56,206 nt of DNA from Deltaproteobacteria bacterium (lineage in GTDB: Bacteria; SAR324; NAC60-12): positions 7,849 through 64,054 of the forward strand of contig NYTS01000031.1 of NCBI GenBank assembly GCA_002683655.1, given 5' to 3'. The notes under the pieces were generated by a model, which saw nothing but the letters and a program-made list of their open reading frames with translations, was not told where the DNA came from and made no database searches. Shown one piece after another: positions 17,534 to 25,002 of this stretch. Every line of letters begins with the position of its first letter. Position 1 is the first letter of the stretch. A program made the translations under genes and the position numbers.

Positions 17534-19555
17534 ATGGGAATTTGCCTTCAAGGCACGGATGGCATTCGAGGACCGATTCAACAATACCTCCCACAAAGTG
17601 AGCATCCAGTAAAGTGGTATTTGCAAACCGGAGAAATTACACCCGAATTTTTCCAACTCTATACATATTCAATATGTTGTTTACTCCGAAAGTTTGAACT
17701 GACGGAGATCACGAATAGTATTGTTGTAGGTTGGGATTCCCGAGATACAAGTGGTACTTTCAACAATGCAGCAATATTGGGTATTTTGCAAGCAGGGCTG
17801 GCCCCTCGCTCTGTCGGAATTTTACCTACACCAGCAGTTGCCCTTCATATGCTAGCTACCCAAGCAAGTGCTGCAATAGTTCTTACCGCTTCCCACAACC
17901 CTGCAGATCAAAATGGGATCAAAATTTTTCTGGGCTCTTCTGGCTTAAAATTATTTCCGTCAGATGAAGAAGCATTGACAGAATTTCTCCTGAAACAACC
18001 TTGGCCTCTAGCGAACTCAAATATTATTTATGACGCCTGCGATGAATCCGAGGCAGCCCAGAAAAACTTTATTACGCATCTTCTCCAAAACCAAGATTTT
18101 GAGATGATACTAGATCGACCAGAATCTATCAATATCATTACTGACTCAGCTTTTGGTGCTTGCCAAGTGATTGTGCAGCATTTCCCCAAAAGCTGGAAAA
18201 TATTTCAGCACTACAACGCAGATTGTTCTCATGAGATTAATCGTTTCAGTGGCGTAGCTGATCTGGAGGGGACTCACTGGTTAAGCGAACAGCACCTGAA
18301 AAATGGTCGGTGGAAAGATTACACAGCATTGCATCAACTTTTTCAGAATCTACAAAAACATCCGGAAATTCTTCATCTATCATGGATCTTTGATGGTGAC
18401 GGAGATCGATGCTTTATTTTAGTCGCTGATCCATCTCGACAGGGTATTCATATTCTTTCTGGTGATGCTCTGATGCTACTAATCTCCTCAGAATCTGAAT
18501 TCCAAAGCCAAAATAAATATCTCTTCAATACTATTGAAAGTGATTTAGAGGCTTCCAGTCGCATTTTGGGTATGCAATTCAATCTTCGTCAGTGTGCTGT
18601 TGGTGATAAGTGGCTACTTCTGGAGGCCTTCGATTCTCGAATCAAAATTTTAAAAGAACACGTTCGAAAGTTTTCTGGAACAAATAAGGATCTGATCGAT
18701 CATATTCAAAACACCTTAGTAGAAATGAGAAAAGGGATTAGGCCCAGCGCGTTTGAGTTGACTCGATTGTGGAGAGATTTGATCAAGGAGATCCCAGAAG
18801 CGAATCAATTGTCTACTGATTTCTTTTTGGGCGGTGAGGAATCGGGTCATGTCATTTTACCAGCAACTCACAGCAAGCAGCTGGTTTTCCTGGGTAACGG
18901 TCTGTTAGTGGCTTTCAAAGCGACCGAAATTCTTTACAAACGCTGGTTACACAATCTAGAAGAGTTTTTCAAAAATATTAAAGCACTCCAACCTCAAGGA
19001 ACCCACTTTACTCTACATGTTTACTATGTAGTTAAAGAAAAACTACTAGAGACCAGATTTAGGGATGAACTCTGTCAGATCATCCAAGAGAGGGCTGGTA
19101 ATCTTTATCCAGAATTTATCCAAGACTGGGTCAATCTGCCCGAAGACAATCAGCTTTTGATGCTGCAATTGAAGGATGAAGACACTCTGAAAATTGCGAT
19201 TTTCATTAGGAATTCAGGTACTGAGGATAAGCTCTCCCTGTACATCCAAGGTAATGGAATTTCTGATCAAGCTTTGAACGAACTCTCAGGAAAAATTTAT
19301 TGGCATCTTTTGTGTCATTGCAAAAACAGAAATTCTACTTGGTATCAGTCAGAAACTCAGATCATGGTTGAACTTCTCAAAGTATCTCCAACAATTTCAT
19401 GGCCAGAAAATCCAGTCAAAAAATCCAGGCTACTCCACGAGATGCGAAACAAACAAAAGTTTGTCAACGGAGGCCCAGAAAATTTGGTTCTTACAGAAAT
19501 GGGAAGACGCTACGCTCAGTTTCTTTCTGAGAATACTGACTTTAAGGGTGGATAG
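17534..19555 (+). CDS. enlarged phosphohexomutase (phosphomannomutase/phosphoglucomutase family)
   Basis: All four family motifs are present in order: the N-terminal TDGIRG, the phosphoserine loop TASHNPADQNG with Ser130, the metal-binding DGDGD at 297-301, the sugar-binding GGEESGH at 443-449 and the phosphate-binding RNSGTEDKLS at about 569-578. The protein should interconvert hexose 1- and 6-phosphates in the cytosol. At 673 residues it is about 200 longer than typical phosphomannomutase or phosphoglucosamine mutase. Extra sequence lies between the metal and sugar loops and in a C-terminal tail of about 90 residues. The TDGIRG start recalls GlmM, but spacing differs, so substrate is left open. 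Its 3' end overlaps the convergent TonB-like gene by 40 bases. Confidence 0.85.
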   Translation: MGICLQGTDGIRGPIQQYLPQSEHPVKWYLQTGEITPEFFQLYTYSICCLLRKFELTEITNSIVVGWDSRDTSGTFNNAAILGILQAGLAPRSVGILPTPAVALHMLATQASAAIVLTASHNPADQNGIKIFLGSSGLKLFPSDEEALTEFLLKQPWPLANSNIIYDACDESEAAQKNFITHLLQNQDFEMILDRPESINIITDSAFGACQVIVQHFPKSWKIFQHYNADCSHEINRFSGVADLEGTHWLSEQHLKNGRWKDYTALHQLFQNLQKHPEILHLSWIFDGDGDRCFILVADPSRQGIHILSGDALMLLISSESEFQSQNKYLFNTIESDLEASSRILGMQFNLRQCAVGDKWLLLEAFDSRIKILKEHVRKFSGTNKDLIDHIQNTLVEMRKGIRPSAFELTRLWRDLIKEIPEANQLSTDFFLGGEESGHVILPATHSKQLVFLGNGLLVAFKATEILYKRWLHNLEEFFKNIKALQPQGTHFTLHVYYVVKEKLLETRFRDELCQIIQERAGNLYPEFIQDWVNLPEDNQLLMLQLKDEDTLKIAIFIRNSGTEDKLSLYIQGNGISDQALNELSGKIYWHLLCHCKNRNSTWYQSETQIMVELLKVSPTISWPENPVKKSRLLHEMRNKQKFVNGGPENLVLTEMGRRYAQFLSENTDFKGG

Positions 19556-20667
19556 ATAAATCTAAAGCTAACTAACAAGCTCTCATCTTGGAAGGTATCT
19601 GGGAGAGGGGGAAGTTGCGAAACTGATAAAATAGCATTGACCACTGATTCCTCCATCTGACTTGACGAACCAAAACTACTGATAATTTCAAAGCTCTCTA
19701 ACTCACCTTGAAGACTTAACTGGACTTTTATACCAACATTGCCACCGTTGGGTTGTAATCCTTGAATGTAGTCCTCTGGAGGTTGAGAATTCCACGCATA
19801 TCGTAAATGTTTTGCCCATCGACCCATGTAAGATTCGTAAGGCCATTGATAATTACTCAACGTAAAGAAACCGTCACCACCCAAACCCAATAATCCTTGT
19901 TGACCGTTACTAATCGAACTAGCCTGTGCTTCTCCAATCCAATTTGTTGGCTTACCCGATTGCCTTTTTGATTCCGAAGCCTCTCGATCCATTATAGATT
20001 CACTGAAGAAATAGCCTTCAGTCAAATTTGATTTGACTTCCCTTCTCGCATTCATACGATTTTCATAACGTTGATCATCAAATTCAGTTCCTTGCTTCTG
20101 CTTTGAAATTACCCCAGAAAACTCTTCATCATTCAATTTTATCTTCGAAAATGAGGGCACATCTTGCCTTTCAAAGTTCTGTCCTTCTTGATCTACAACT
20201 GCTGCCAAATTTGGATTCAAAGCTGATGTAACTGTTGCACTGTTTGGCTCACCCTTTGGCAAGGAAGCACTTGGCATTGAGATCAGACTCAACTTGCTCT
20301 CTGATTGCTGGATTAATTTTTCCAAGTCTAATTCTACTTCGTCTTCAGGTGGGACGATTATTTCTGCAGGCATTTCAATTGAGTCAAATTCAAGTTCACT
20401 GAAATCTTCTAAATCAACTATTTGCTGACTTTCTAATGGGTTCTCAGGGAATTGAATTATTGAAGGCAAATGAACTTTATTGCTAGGAGAAACTGAATCT
20501 TTTGCCAGCCGAATTTGAACAGCAGTTACGAGACGAGTGGGATAGTCTTTTAAGAAATTTAGAGTGGAAAGAAAGAAAAGATGTGTAAGAATGGAAATAA
20601 TCAGAATGATCGTTTCCGAGTAGTTGACTTGAGGGGTTGGTTTAGTGTGTTGATTAGTTTTGTTCAA
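19516..20667 (-). CDS. TonB/TolA-like energy-transducer protein
   Basis: The 383-residue protein has a single N-terminal membrane helix (about residues 17-40), a long hydrophilic Ser/Glu/Gln-rich periplasmic linker, and a C-terminal domain of about 90 residues with VGIKVQLSLQGELESFEII and SVVNAILSVSQLPPLP, which matches the TonB/TolA C-terminal fold. It could couple the proton motive force from TolQR to the envelope, as TolA does, since no tolA lies next to tolQR, or serve as a TonB for receptors. The linker is not the Pro-rich type of classical TonB. The start overlaps gatC by 14 bases. The 3' end overlaps the convergent phosphohexomutase gene. Confidence 0.75.
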   Translation of the reverse strand: MNKTNQHTKPTPQVNYSETIILIISILTHLFFLSTLNFLKDYPTRLVTAVQIRLAKDSVSPSNKVHLPSIIQFPENPLESQQIVDLEDFSELEFDSIEMPAEIIVPPEDEVELDLEKLIQQSESKLSLISMPSASLPKGEPNSATVTSALNPNLAAVVDQEGQNFERQDVPSFSKIKLNDEEFSGVISKQKQGTEFDDQRYENRMNARREVKSNLTEGYFFSESIMDREASESKRQSGKPTNWIGEAQASSISNGQQGLLGLGGDGFFTLSNYQWPYESYMGRWAKHLRYAWNSQPPEDYIQGLQPNGGNVGIKVQLSLQGELESFEIISSFGSSSQMEESVVNAILSVSQLPPLPDTFQDESLLVSFRFIYPPLKSVFSERN

Positions 20668-20932
20668 TCACTCTTGGTACTTTGAAAAACTTTCCATCCA
20701 AATAAGGACTGAATTGATCGGGGGAGACCTCTGAGTCCGTACAGATGTCATCACGGCCATTCACTTGTCGTTGATCATCATCGTCTACTAACTCACCTAT
20801 ATCCACCTCTTTAAGCTTTTCAAAATATTTCAAAATAACTGTGAATTGTTCAGCAAACTTTCCTACTTCTTCATCTGAAAGTTCAAGCGAAGAAAGGGCA
20901 GCAATTTTCCTTACGTCTTCTGGCTTAAACAT
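20654..20932 (-). CDS. gatC: Asp-tRNA(Asn)/Glu-tRNA(Gln) amidotransferase subunit C
   Basis: This small subunit stabilises GatAB, which converts misacylated Glu-tRNA(Gln) and Asp-tRNA(Asn). The 92-residue frame from ATG 20932 begins MFKPEDVRKIAALSSLELSDEE, the GatC start, and contains FAEQFTVILKYFEKLKEVD and the closing FFKVPRVIE. An upstream ATG at 20950 would add six residues and deepen the overlap with fabZ; Met at 20932 leaves an 8-base overlap. gatA and gatB are not adjacent, so the complex is encoded at separate loci. Confidence 0.93.
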   Translation of the reverse strand: MFKPEDVRKIAALSSLELSDEEVGKFAEQFTVILKYFEKLKEVDIGELVDDDDQRQVNGRDDICTDSEVSPDQFSPYLDGKFFKVPRVIEQN

Positions 20933-21386
20933 TTGTGAAATTTTCTGCAAAAACAGGCTGTAGCATTAATTTAATTTCTGCTTGCGCTACTAACTTTCCC
21001 TCAACATGAGCTTTGCCCTCTAATACCCAAAGACTTTGACGATTTGCTTTTGCCGTTGTAGTCAAAACCACTTGGTCTCCAGGCACTACAGGATAACGAA
21101 ATCGAGATTTTTCGATCCCTGCAAAAAAAACAAGTGATTGCTTGACAACTTCCTCAGGGGTTACAGAGTGAATGACAATTCCTCCAACCTGCGCCATGGC
21201 CTCCACGATCATTACGCCCGGCATGACCGCCATTTGCGGAAAATGCCCTTGAAAAACCTGCTCATTGGCAGTGATGTTTTTGATGGCTTTGCAGGAAGTG
21301 CCTGGATCTAACTCTAGAACCCTGTCAATAAGCAGCATCGGAAAGCGGTGGGGGAGGATTCGCTTAATTTCTTCTAGATTCATCAT
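20925..21386 (-). CDS. fabZ: (3R)-hydroxyacyl-ACP dehydratase FabZ
   Basis: The hot-dog-fold enzyme dehydrates beta-hydroxyacyl-ACP in fatty-acid elongation. The 153-residue protein has ILPHRFPMLLIDRVLELDPG and the active-site block QGHFPQMAVMPGVMIVEAMAQ with catalytic His48 and Glu62, then FAGIEKSRFRYPVVPGDQ. It follows a Skp-like gene at 37 bases, a remnant of the widespread bamA-skp-lpxD-fabZ-lpxA order, with lpxD and lpxA missing here. Confidence 0.96.
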   Translation of the reverse strand: MMNLEEIKRILPHRFPMLLIDRVLELDPGTSCKAIKNITANEQVFQGHFPQMAVMPGVMIVEAMAQVGGIVIHSVTPEEVVKQSLVFFAGIEKSRFRYPVVPGDQVVLTTTAKANRQSLWVLEGKAHVEGKLVAQAEIKLMLQPVFAENFTNV

Positions 21387-21423
21387 GTTAATTTAGTTCT
21401 GTTTGAATTGATTGTAAGCGTAA

Positions 21424-21942
21424 TCACTCGTTGTTTTGATGCTTTAGTGAATTGTAATAATCAATAATCTTTTGGGTGAGATCAGTTGTTTCCTCTTTCA
21501 TGTACAGAATCACCTGAGCAGCGTTTTTTTCTAAAACCAAATCATAGTCGCTTCTTTGAGAAACAGTTCTGATCGCCGCCTTCAGGTCTTGAAAAATTGC
21601 TTCTGTCAGCTTTCGTTCTTCTAATCTAAGTTCCTGCTCAAACTGTCTGACTTTCTCTCTGAGAATTCGTTGCCTATTCTGGAGTTCTTGGTCTTTTTCC
21701 TGTTTTGCTTTGGGTGTTAGCAGAGGATTGTTACGAAGATCCTCAGCAATCTGCATCAACTCTTCCTCCTCAACCTTAAACTCCTGCTGCTTTTGTCTTC
21801 CACGACTCTCCAATAGATTTTTGGAACGCATACCCTCTTCCGACTCATTAAGAGCTCGATTGAGGTCTACGACTCCAATCTCAAGGGCGTGCGAATTAGA
21901 GATCATGAAGACAAAAAGGATTATAGAAAGAAGGTATCGCAT
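21424..21942 (-). CDS. OmpH/Skp-family periplasmic chaperone
   Basis: The 172-residue protein has a cleavable signal peptide (RYLLSIILFVFMISNSHA), then LEIGVVDLNRALNESEEG, a long charged helical hairpin (residues about 40-120, Glu/Gln/Lys/Arg-rich), and the closing beta segment YDLVLEKNAAQVILYMKEETTDLTQKIIDYYN. This is the layout of Skp, which carries unfolded outer-membrane proteins across the periplasm. Location just upstream of fabZ supports it. Confidence 0.88.
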   Translation of the reverse strand: MRYLLSIILFVFMISNSHALEIGVVDLNRALNESEEGMRSKNLLESRGRQKQQEFKVEEEELMQIAEDLRNNPLLTPKAKQEKDQELQNRQRILREKVRQFEQELRLEERKLTEAIFQDLKAAIRTVSQRSDYDLVLEKNAAQVILYMKEETTDLTQKIIDYYNSLKHQNNE

Positions 21943-22042
21943 TGGCTTTAGAAAATTTAAGATGGCAGGAAAATCAGAGGTTTAATCGAAATAATTTTAA
22001 GACTAACACAGTTAATGAACGTTCAAAGCCTAAAAGAAGAGA

Positions 22043-22513
22043 TTATTGTATGCATTTGCCCAGCGATCCATCTTTACAAATCTGACCGTTGGTCCAGACA
22101 GCCCCTTTCAGAACTGTTCCTATCAACTTGGTATCTTCTAGTAAAGCTCCGGTCAAGTTGGCTTCAAATAAAACTGCTTCTCTCAAATCAGTTCTAGTAA
22201 GATCTGCTCCCTGCAGGTTGGCACCTTGAAGATTGGTTTGCTTCAAATTGCTCCTTCCCAAATTCGTGTCACTAAGATTTGCTCCTGTCAAATCACTTTT
22301 GTAGAAGTTTGCACGAAATAAATTCGATCCTCGTAAATTTGCTCCTTGTAGTTCCATCTTTGAAAGTTTTGCTTTGGTCAAACCGCACTCTTCGCATATC
22401 TTGTCTTTCTTGAAGATTTCGAGATGCCCTTTATCATATGCGAGAATCTCATTTGTTCCGAATAATGCGAAAACTAGTATGGAGATCCGGTAAATCTGAT
22501 TGGATATCATCAA
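22043..22513 (-). CDS. secreted pentapeptide-repeat protein
   Basis: The 156-residue protein begins with a signal peptide (about residues 1-26, ending EILAYD). A short segment follows with a CEECGL motif (KDKICEECGLTKAKL), then about fifteen A(D/N)LXX-type pentapeptides such as GANLRGSNLF, GANLSDTNLG and GADLTRTDLREAVLF, which would form a right-handed quadrilateral beta-helix. Two further Cys occur near the C-terminus (QICKDGSLGKCIQ), so it probably contains periplasmic disulfides. Function is unknown. It is separated from skp and aroE by about 100 bases on each side. Confidence 0.85.
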   Translation of the reverse strand: MMISNQIYRISILVFALFGTNEILAYDKGHLEIFKKDKICEECGLTKAKLSKMELQGANLRGSNLFRANFYKSDLTGANLSDTNLGRSNLKQTNLQGANLQGADLTRTDLREAVLFEANLTGALLEDTKLIGTVLKGAVWTNGQICKDGSLGKCIQ

Positions 22514-22605
22514 ATGCCGAAGTTAAATTAGTACTTTGAATGCACTTCTTATAGTTGGAGAATAGAATAGTCTTCTTGAAATGTAGCTAAATTTGACTTC
22601 ACCCT

Positions 22606-23466
22606 TCAGATCTTTGAAAGATGTTCATCCAGTGCTTTGCACATAATGATTTCGGGAGCCGGTCTCCCTGTCCAGAATGAAAATGCCGCTGTTCCTTGAT
22701 ATAGCAGCATTCCTCCACCATTCAGGTTTGGCAAACCCAGCTTTTCCGCTTCAAGCAACAAAGGGGTTTGTGAAGGTCGATAAATTATATCTGCAACGGC
22801 ACCCAAGTTATCAAATCTATTGAGCTTAGCTGGACTAGCATACCTTTCACTTCCTACAGTAGTCGTATTGACCAATAAATTTAGTTCTTCTTTCTCGAGT
22901 TGTTCCAAGGACACAGCTTTTACACTTTGCTGACCAAATGATGCTTGGAGAAGCTCTGCAAGTATAATTGCTCGCTCGTAATTTCGATTGCAAATAAATA
23001 ATCGACTAACTCCAGCTTCCAAAAGCCCAACTGCAACACCACGCGCAGCACCGCCAGCTCCGAGCATTCCGACTGAACATCCCGACAAGTTCAGTCCTAA
23101 TGGCTCTAATGATCGAATAAAACCAGTCGCATCAGTATTTTCTCCAATCCAATGTCCTGAGTCATTTCGGAGAGTGTTGACAGCACCAATTTTGCGGGCC
23201 GTATCCGTGACTTCATCTAGATATTGAAACACCTCATTTTTGTGAGGAACAGTGACGTTGATTCCCTGAACATTCAGTGCAAGCAGACCTCGCAAGGCGT
23301 CCCCCAATGAGGAGGGCGCAACCCGGAAAGTCACATAGACAGCATCAATTCCCAAGGCAGCAAAAGCTGGATTTTGGAGTGAAGGAGACAGTGAGTGAGA
23401 AATTGGATCGCCGATTACACCGTATATCTGTGTTGTCCCATGAATCATTGACTCAATCACTCTCAT
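22606..23466 (-). CDS. aroE: shikimate dehydrogenase
   Basis: It reduces 3-dehydroshikimate to shikimate with NADPH in aromatic amino-acid synthesis. The 286-residue protein has GVIGDPISHSLSPSLQNPAF (substrate site), INVTVPHKNEVFQYLDEVTDTARKIGAVNTL with the catalytic Lys, GENTDATGF, and the NADP loop LGAGGAARGV followed by ICNRN. The ATG at 23466 overlaps ptsH by 14 bases; ATG 23448 (MIHGTTQ) would leave a 4-base gap and is equally possible. Third gene of metK-ptsH-aroE in genomic order on this strand. Confidence 0.95.
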   Translation of the reverse strand: MRVIESMIHGTTQIYGVIGDPISHSLSPSLQNPAFAALGIDAVYVTFRVAPSSLGDALRGLLALNVQGINVTVPHKNEVFQYLDEVTDTARKIGAVNTLRNDSGHWIGENTDATGFIRSLEPLGLNLSGCSVGMLGAGGAARGVAVGLLEAGVSRLFICNRNYERAIILAELLQASFGQQSVKAVSLEQLEKEELNLLVNTTTVGSERYASPAKLNRFDNLGAVADIIYRPSQTPLLLEAEKLGLPNLNGGGMLLYQGTAAFSFWTGRPAPEIIMCKALDEHLSKI

Positions 23467-23722
23467 GGAATCGTGCAGCGATCAATCTTACAGTTGCATC
23501 AAGTGCTTCTTGCTCATCCTCTCCAGATGCTTCAACGATGATTTGAGTACCTTGAGTACCAGCAAGCATCAAAACATCCATAATAGTTTTGGCGTTGGCG
23601 GACTGCCCACCTTTTTTTAAAAACACCTTTGACTGAAACTGAGTTGTCAGCTTCACCAATTGAGCAGCTGCCCGCGCATGCAGACCTAACCTATTGATGA
23701 TTTCAACATCTTGAGAAACCAT
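23453..23722 (-). CDS. HPr-family phosphocarrier protein
   Basis: The 89-residue protein has the active-site block NRLGLHARAAAQLVKL with the phosphorylatable His15, and the second conserved region SANAKTIMDVL, where the regulatory Ser46 position is Thr. It resembles PTS HPr/NPr. No enzyme I, EII or HPr kinase gene is in the window, so its role (sugar uptake or nitrogen-type regulation) cannot be told. The start lies only three bases from the end of metK, so it is translated from the metK operon. Confidence 0.93.
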   Translation of the reverse strand: MVSQDVEIINRLGLHARAAAQLVKLTTQFQSKVFLKKGGQSANAKTIMDVLMLAGTQGTQIIVEASGEDEQEALDATVRLIAARFHESD

Positions 23723-23725
23723 CTC

Positions 23726-24883
23726 TCAAATTCCTGCCTGTTCACGTAACGTAGCAGCCTTGTCTGTTTTTTCCCAAGAAAACTCCTCCAGTTCTCTCCC
23801 AAAATGTCCGTAAGCCGCTGTTTTTCTAAAAATTGGCCGAAGCAAATTTAAAGCTTTGACAAAACGTCCGGGTTTCATCTCAAAATTTTTCCTAATCAAC
23901 CCTGAAATTAGCTCTTCACGAATTGTATTCGTCCCAAATGTATCCACAGATACTGAGACTGGCTCAGCAACCCCAATTGCGTAAGCCAACTGAACTTCAC
24001 ATCTCTGCGCCAGGCCTGCAGCCACCACATTTTTAGCAATATACCTGGCCAAGTATGCGGCTGATCGATCTACCTTGGATGGATCCTTACCGGAGAATGC
24101 ACCACCCCCATGCCGACCCATTCCACCATAGGTATCAACAATAATTTTTCTGCCTGTTAATCCTGCATCACCTTGAGGACCTCCGATCACAAATCGCCCT
24201 GTCGGGTTTAGATGATATTGAATGTTACCCTTGTCAAATTGGGGTGGAATTACCATCGCAATCACCTCTTTCTTCAAATCATCATGTAAACGAGACTGTT
24301 CAATCTCTGGAGCATGCTGTGTACTAATCACGATAGCGTTAACCTCTACTACCTTACCATCAACATAACGCACAGTAACTTGGGATTTGCCGTCGGGACG
24401 AAGATAGGGCAGTGTGCCGTTTTTTCGAACCTCGGTAAGTCTTGCCGTTAATTGATGTGCTAGCGAAATCGGAAGCGGCATCAATTCGGGAGTTTCGTCA
24501 CAAGCATACCCAAACATCAATCCTTGGTCACCGGCACCCTGCTCTTTGCCATCGTTTTCATCAACACCTTGTGCGATATCTGCAGATTGTTGGTCTAGTG
24601 CAATCAGGACCGCACAGGTATCACAATCAAATCCCATTGCTGAATTTGTGTAGCCAATCTCTTTGATCGTTTGCCGGACTACCCTCTGAAAATCCACTTG
24701 TGCCGTTGTTCTCACCTCTCCAGCAACGACGACCATTCCCGTTGTAACCAAGGTTTCACAAGCCACACGACTGCTGAGATCTTCTGTCAGCATTGCATCC
24801 AAAATCGCGTCAGAGATACTGTCAGCAATTTTATCAGGATGGCCTTCAGTCACACTTTCTGAAGTGAAGAGGAGTTCTCGCAT
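23726..24883 (-). CDS. metK: S-adenosylmethionine synthetase
   Basis: It makes AdoMet from methionine and ATP. The 385-residue protein carries [20 protein letters not shown] (methionine/ATP site), [49 protein letters not shown], and the [20 protein letters not shown]-loop-like block. The upstream 119 bases contain a TTGACA on the minus strand (25001-25006) but no convincing -10 box and no riboswitch I could recognise. It heads the metK-ptsH-aroE unit. Confidence 0.97.
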   Translation of the reverse strand: MRELLFTSESVTEGHPDKIADSISDAILDAMLTEDLSSRVACETLVTTGMVVVAGEVRTTAQVDFQRVVRQTIKEIGYTNSAMGFDCDTCAVLIALDQQSADIAQGVDENDGKEQGAGDQGLMFGYACDETPELMPLPISLAHQLTARLTEVRKNGTLPYLRPDGKSQVTVRYVDGKVVEVNAIVISTQHAPEIEQSRLHDDLKKEVIAMVIPPQFDKGNIQYHLNPTGRFVIGGPQGDAGLTGRKIIVDTYGGMGRHGGGAFSGKDPSKVDRSAAYLARYIAKNVVAAGLAQRCEVQLAYAIGVAEPVSVSVDTFGTNTIREELISGLIRKNFEMKPGRFVKALNLLRPIFRKTAAYGHFGRELEEFSWEKTDKAATLREQAGI

Positions 24884-25002
24884 TTTGTTTCTAATTTTAG
24901 TTGGGCTGTTAAAGCAGTTTTGAGAAGTTCAAATCAGTTACTAGTAAGGTGGTAGTAAATTAAAATGCAAGCGATTTGAATTACGTAAAGCGACTCGCCT
25001 TG

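Noticed and set aside
24884-25002. SAM-responsive riboswitch ahead of metK
   Set aside because: I could not assemble any known SAM or SAH riboswitch core in these 119 bases; only a lone TTGACA is visible.
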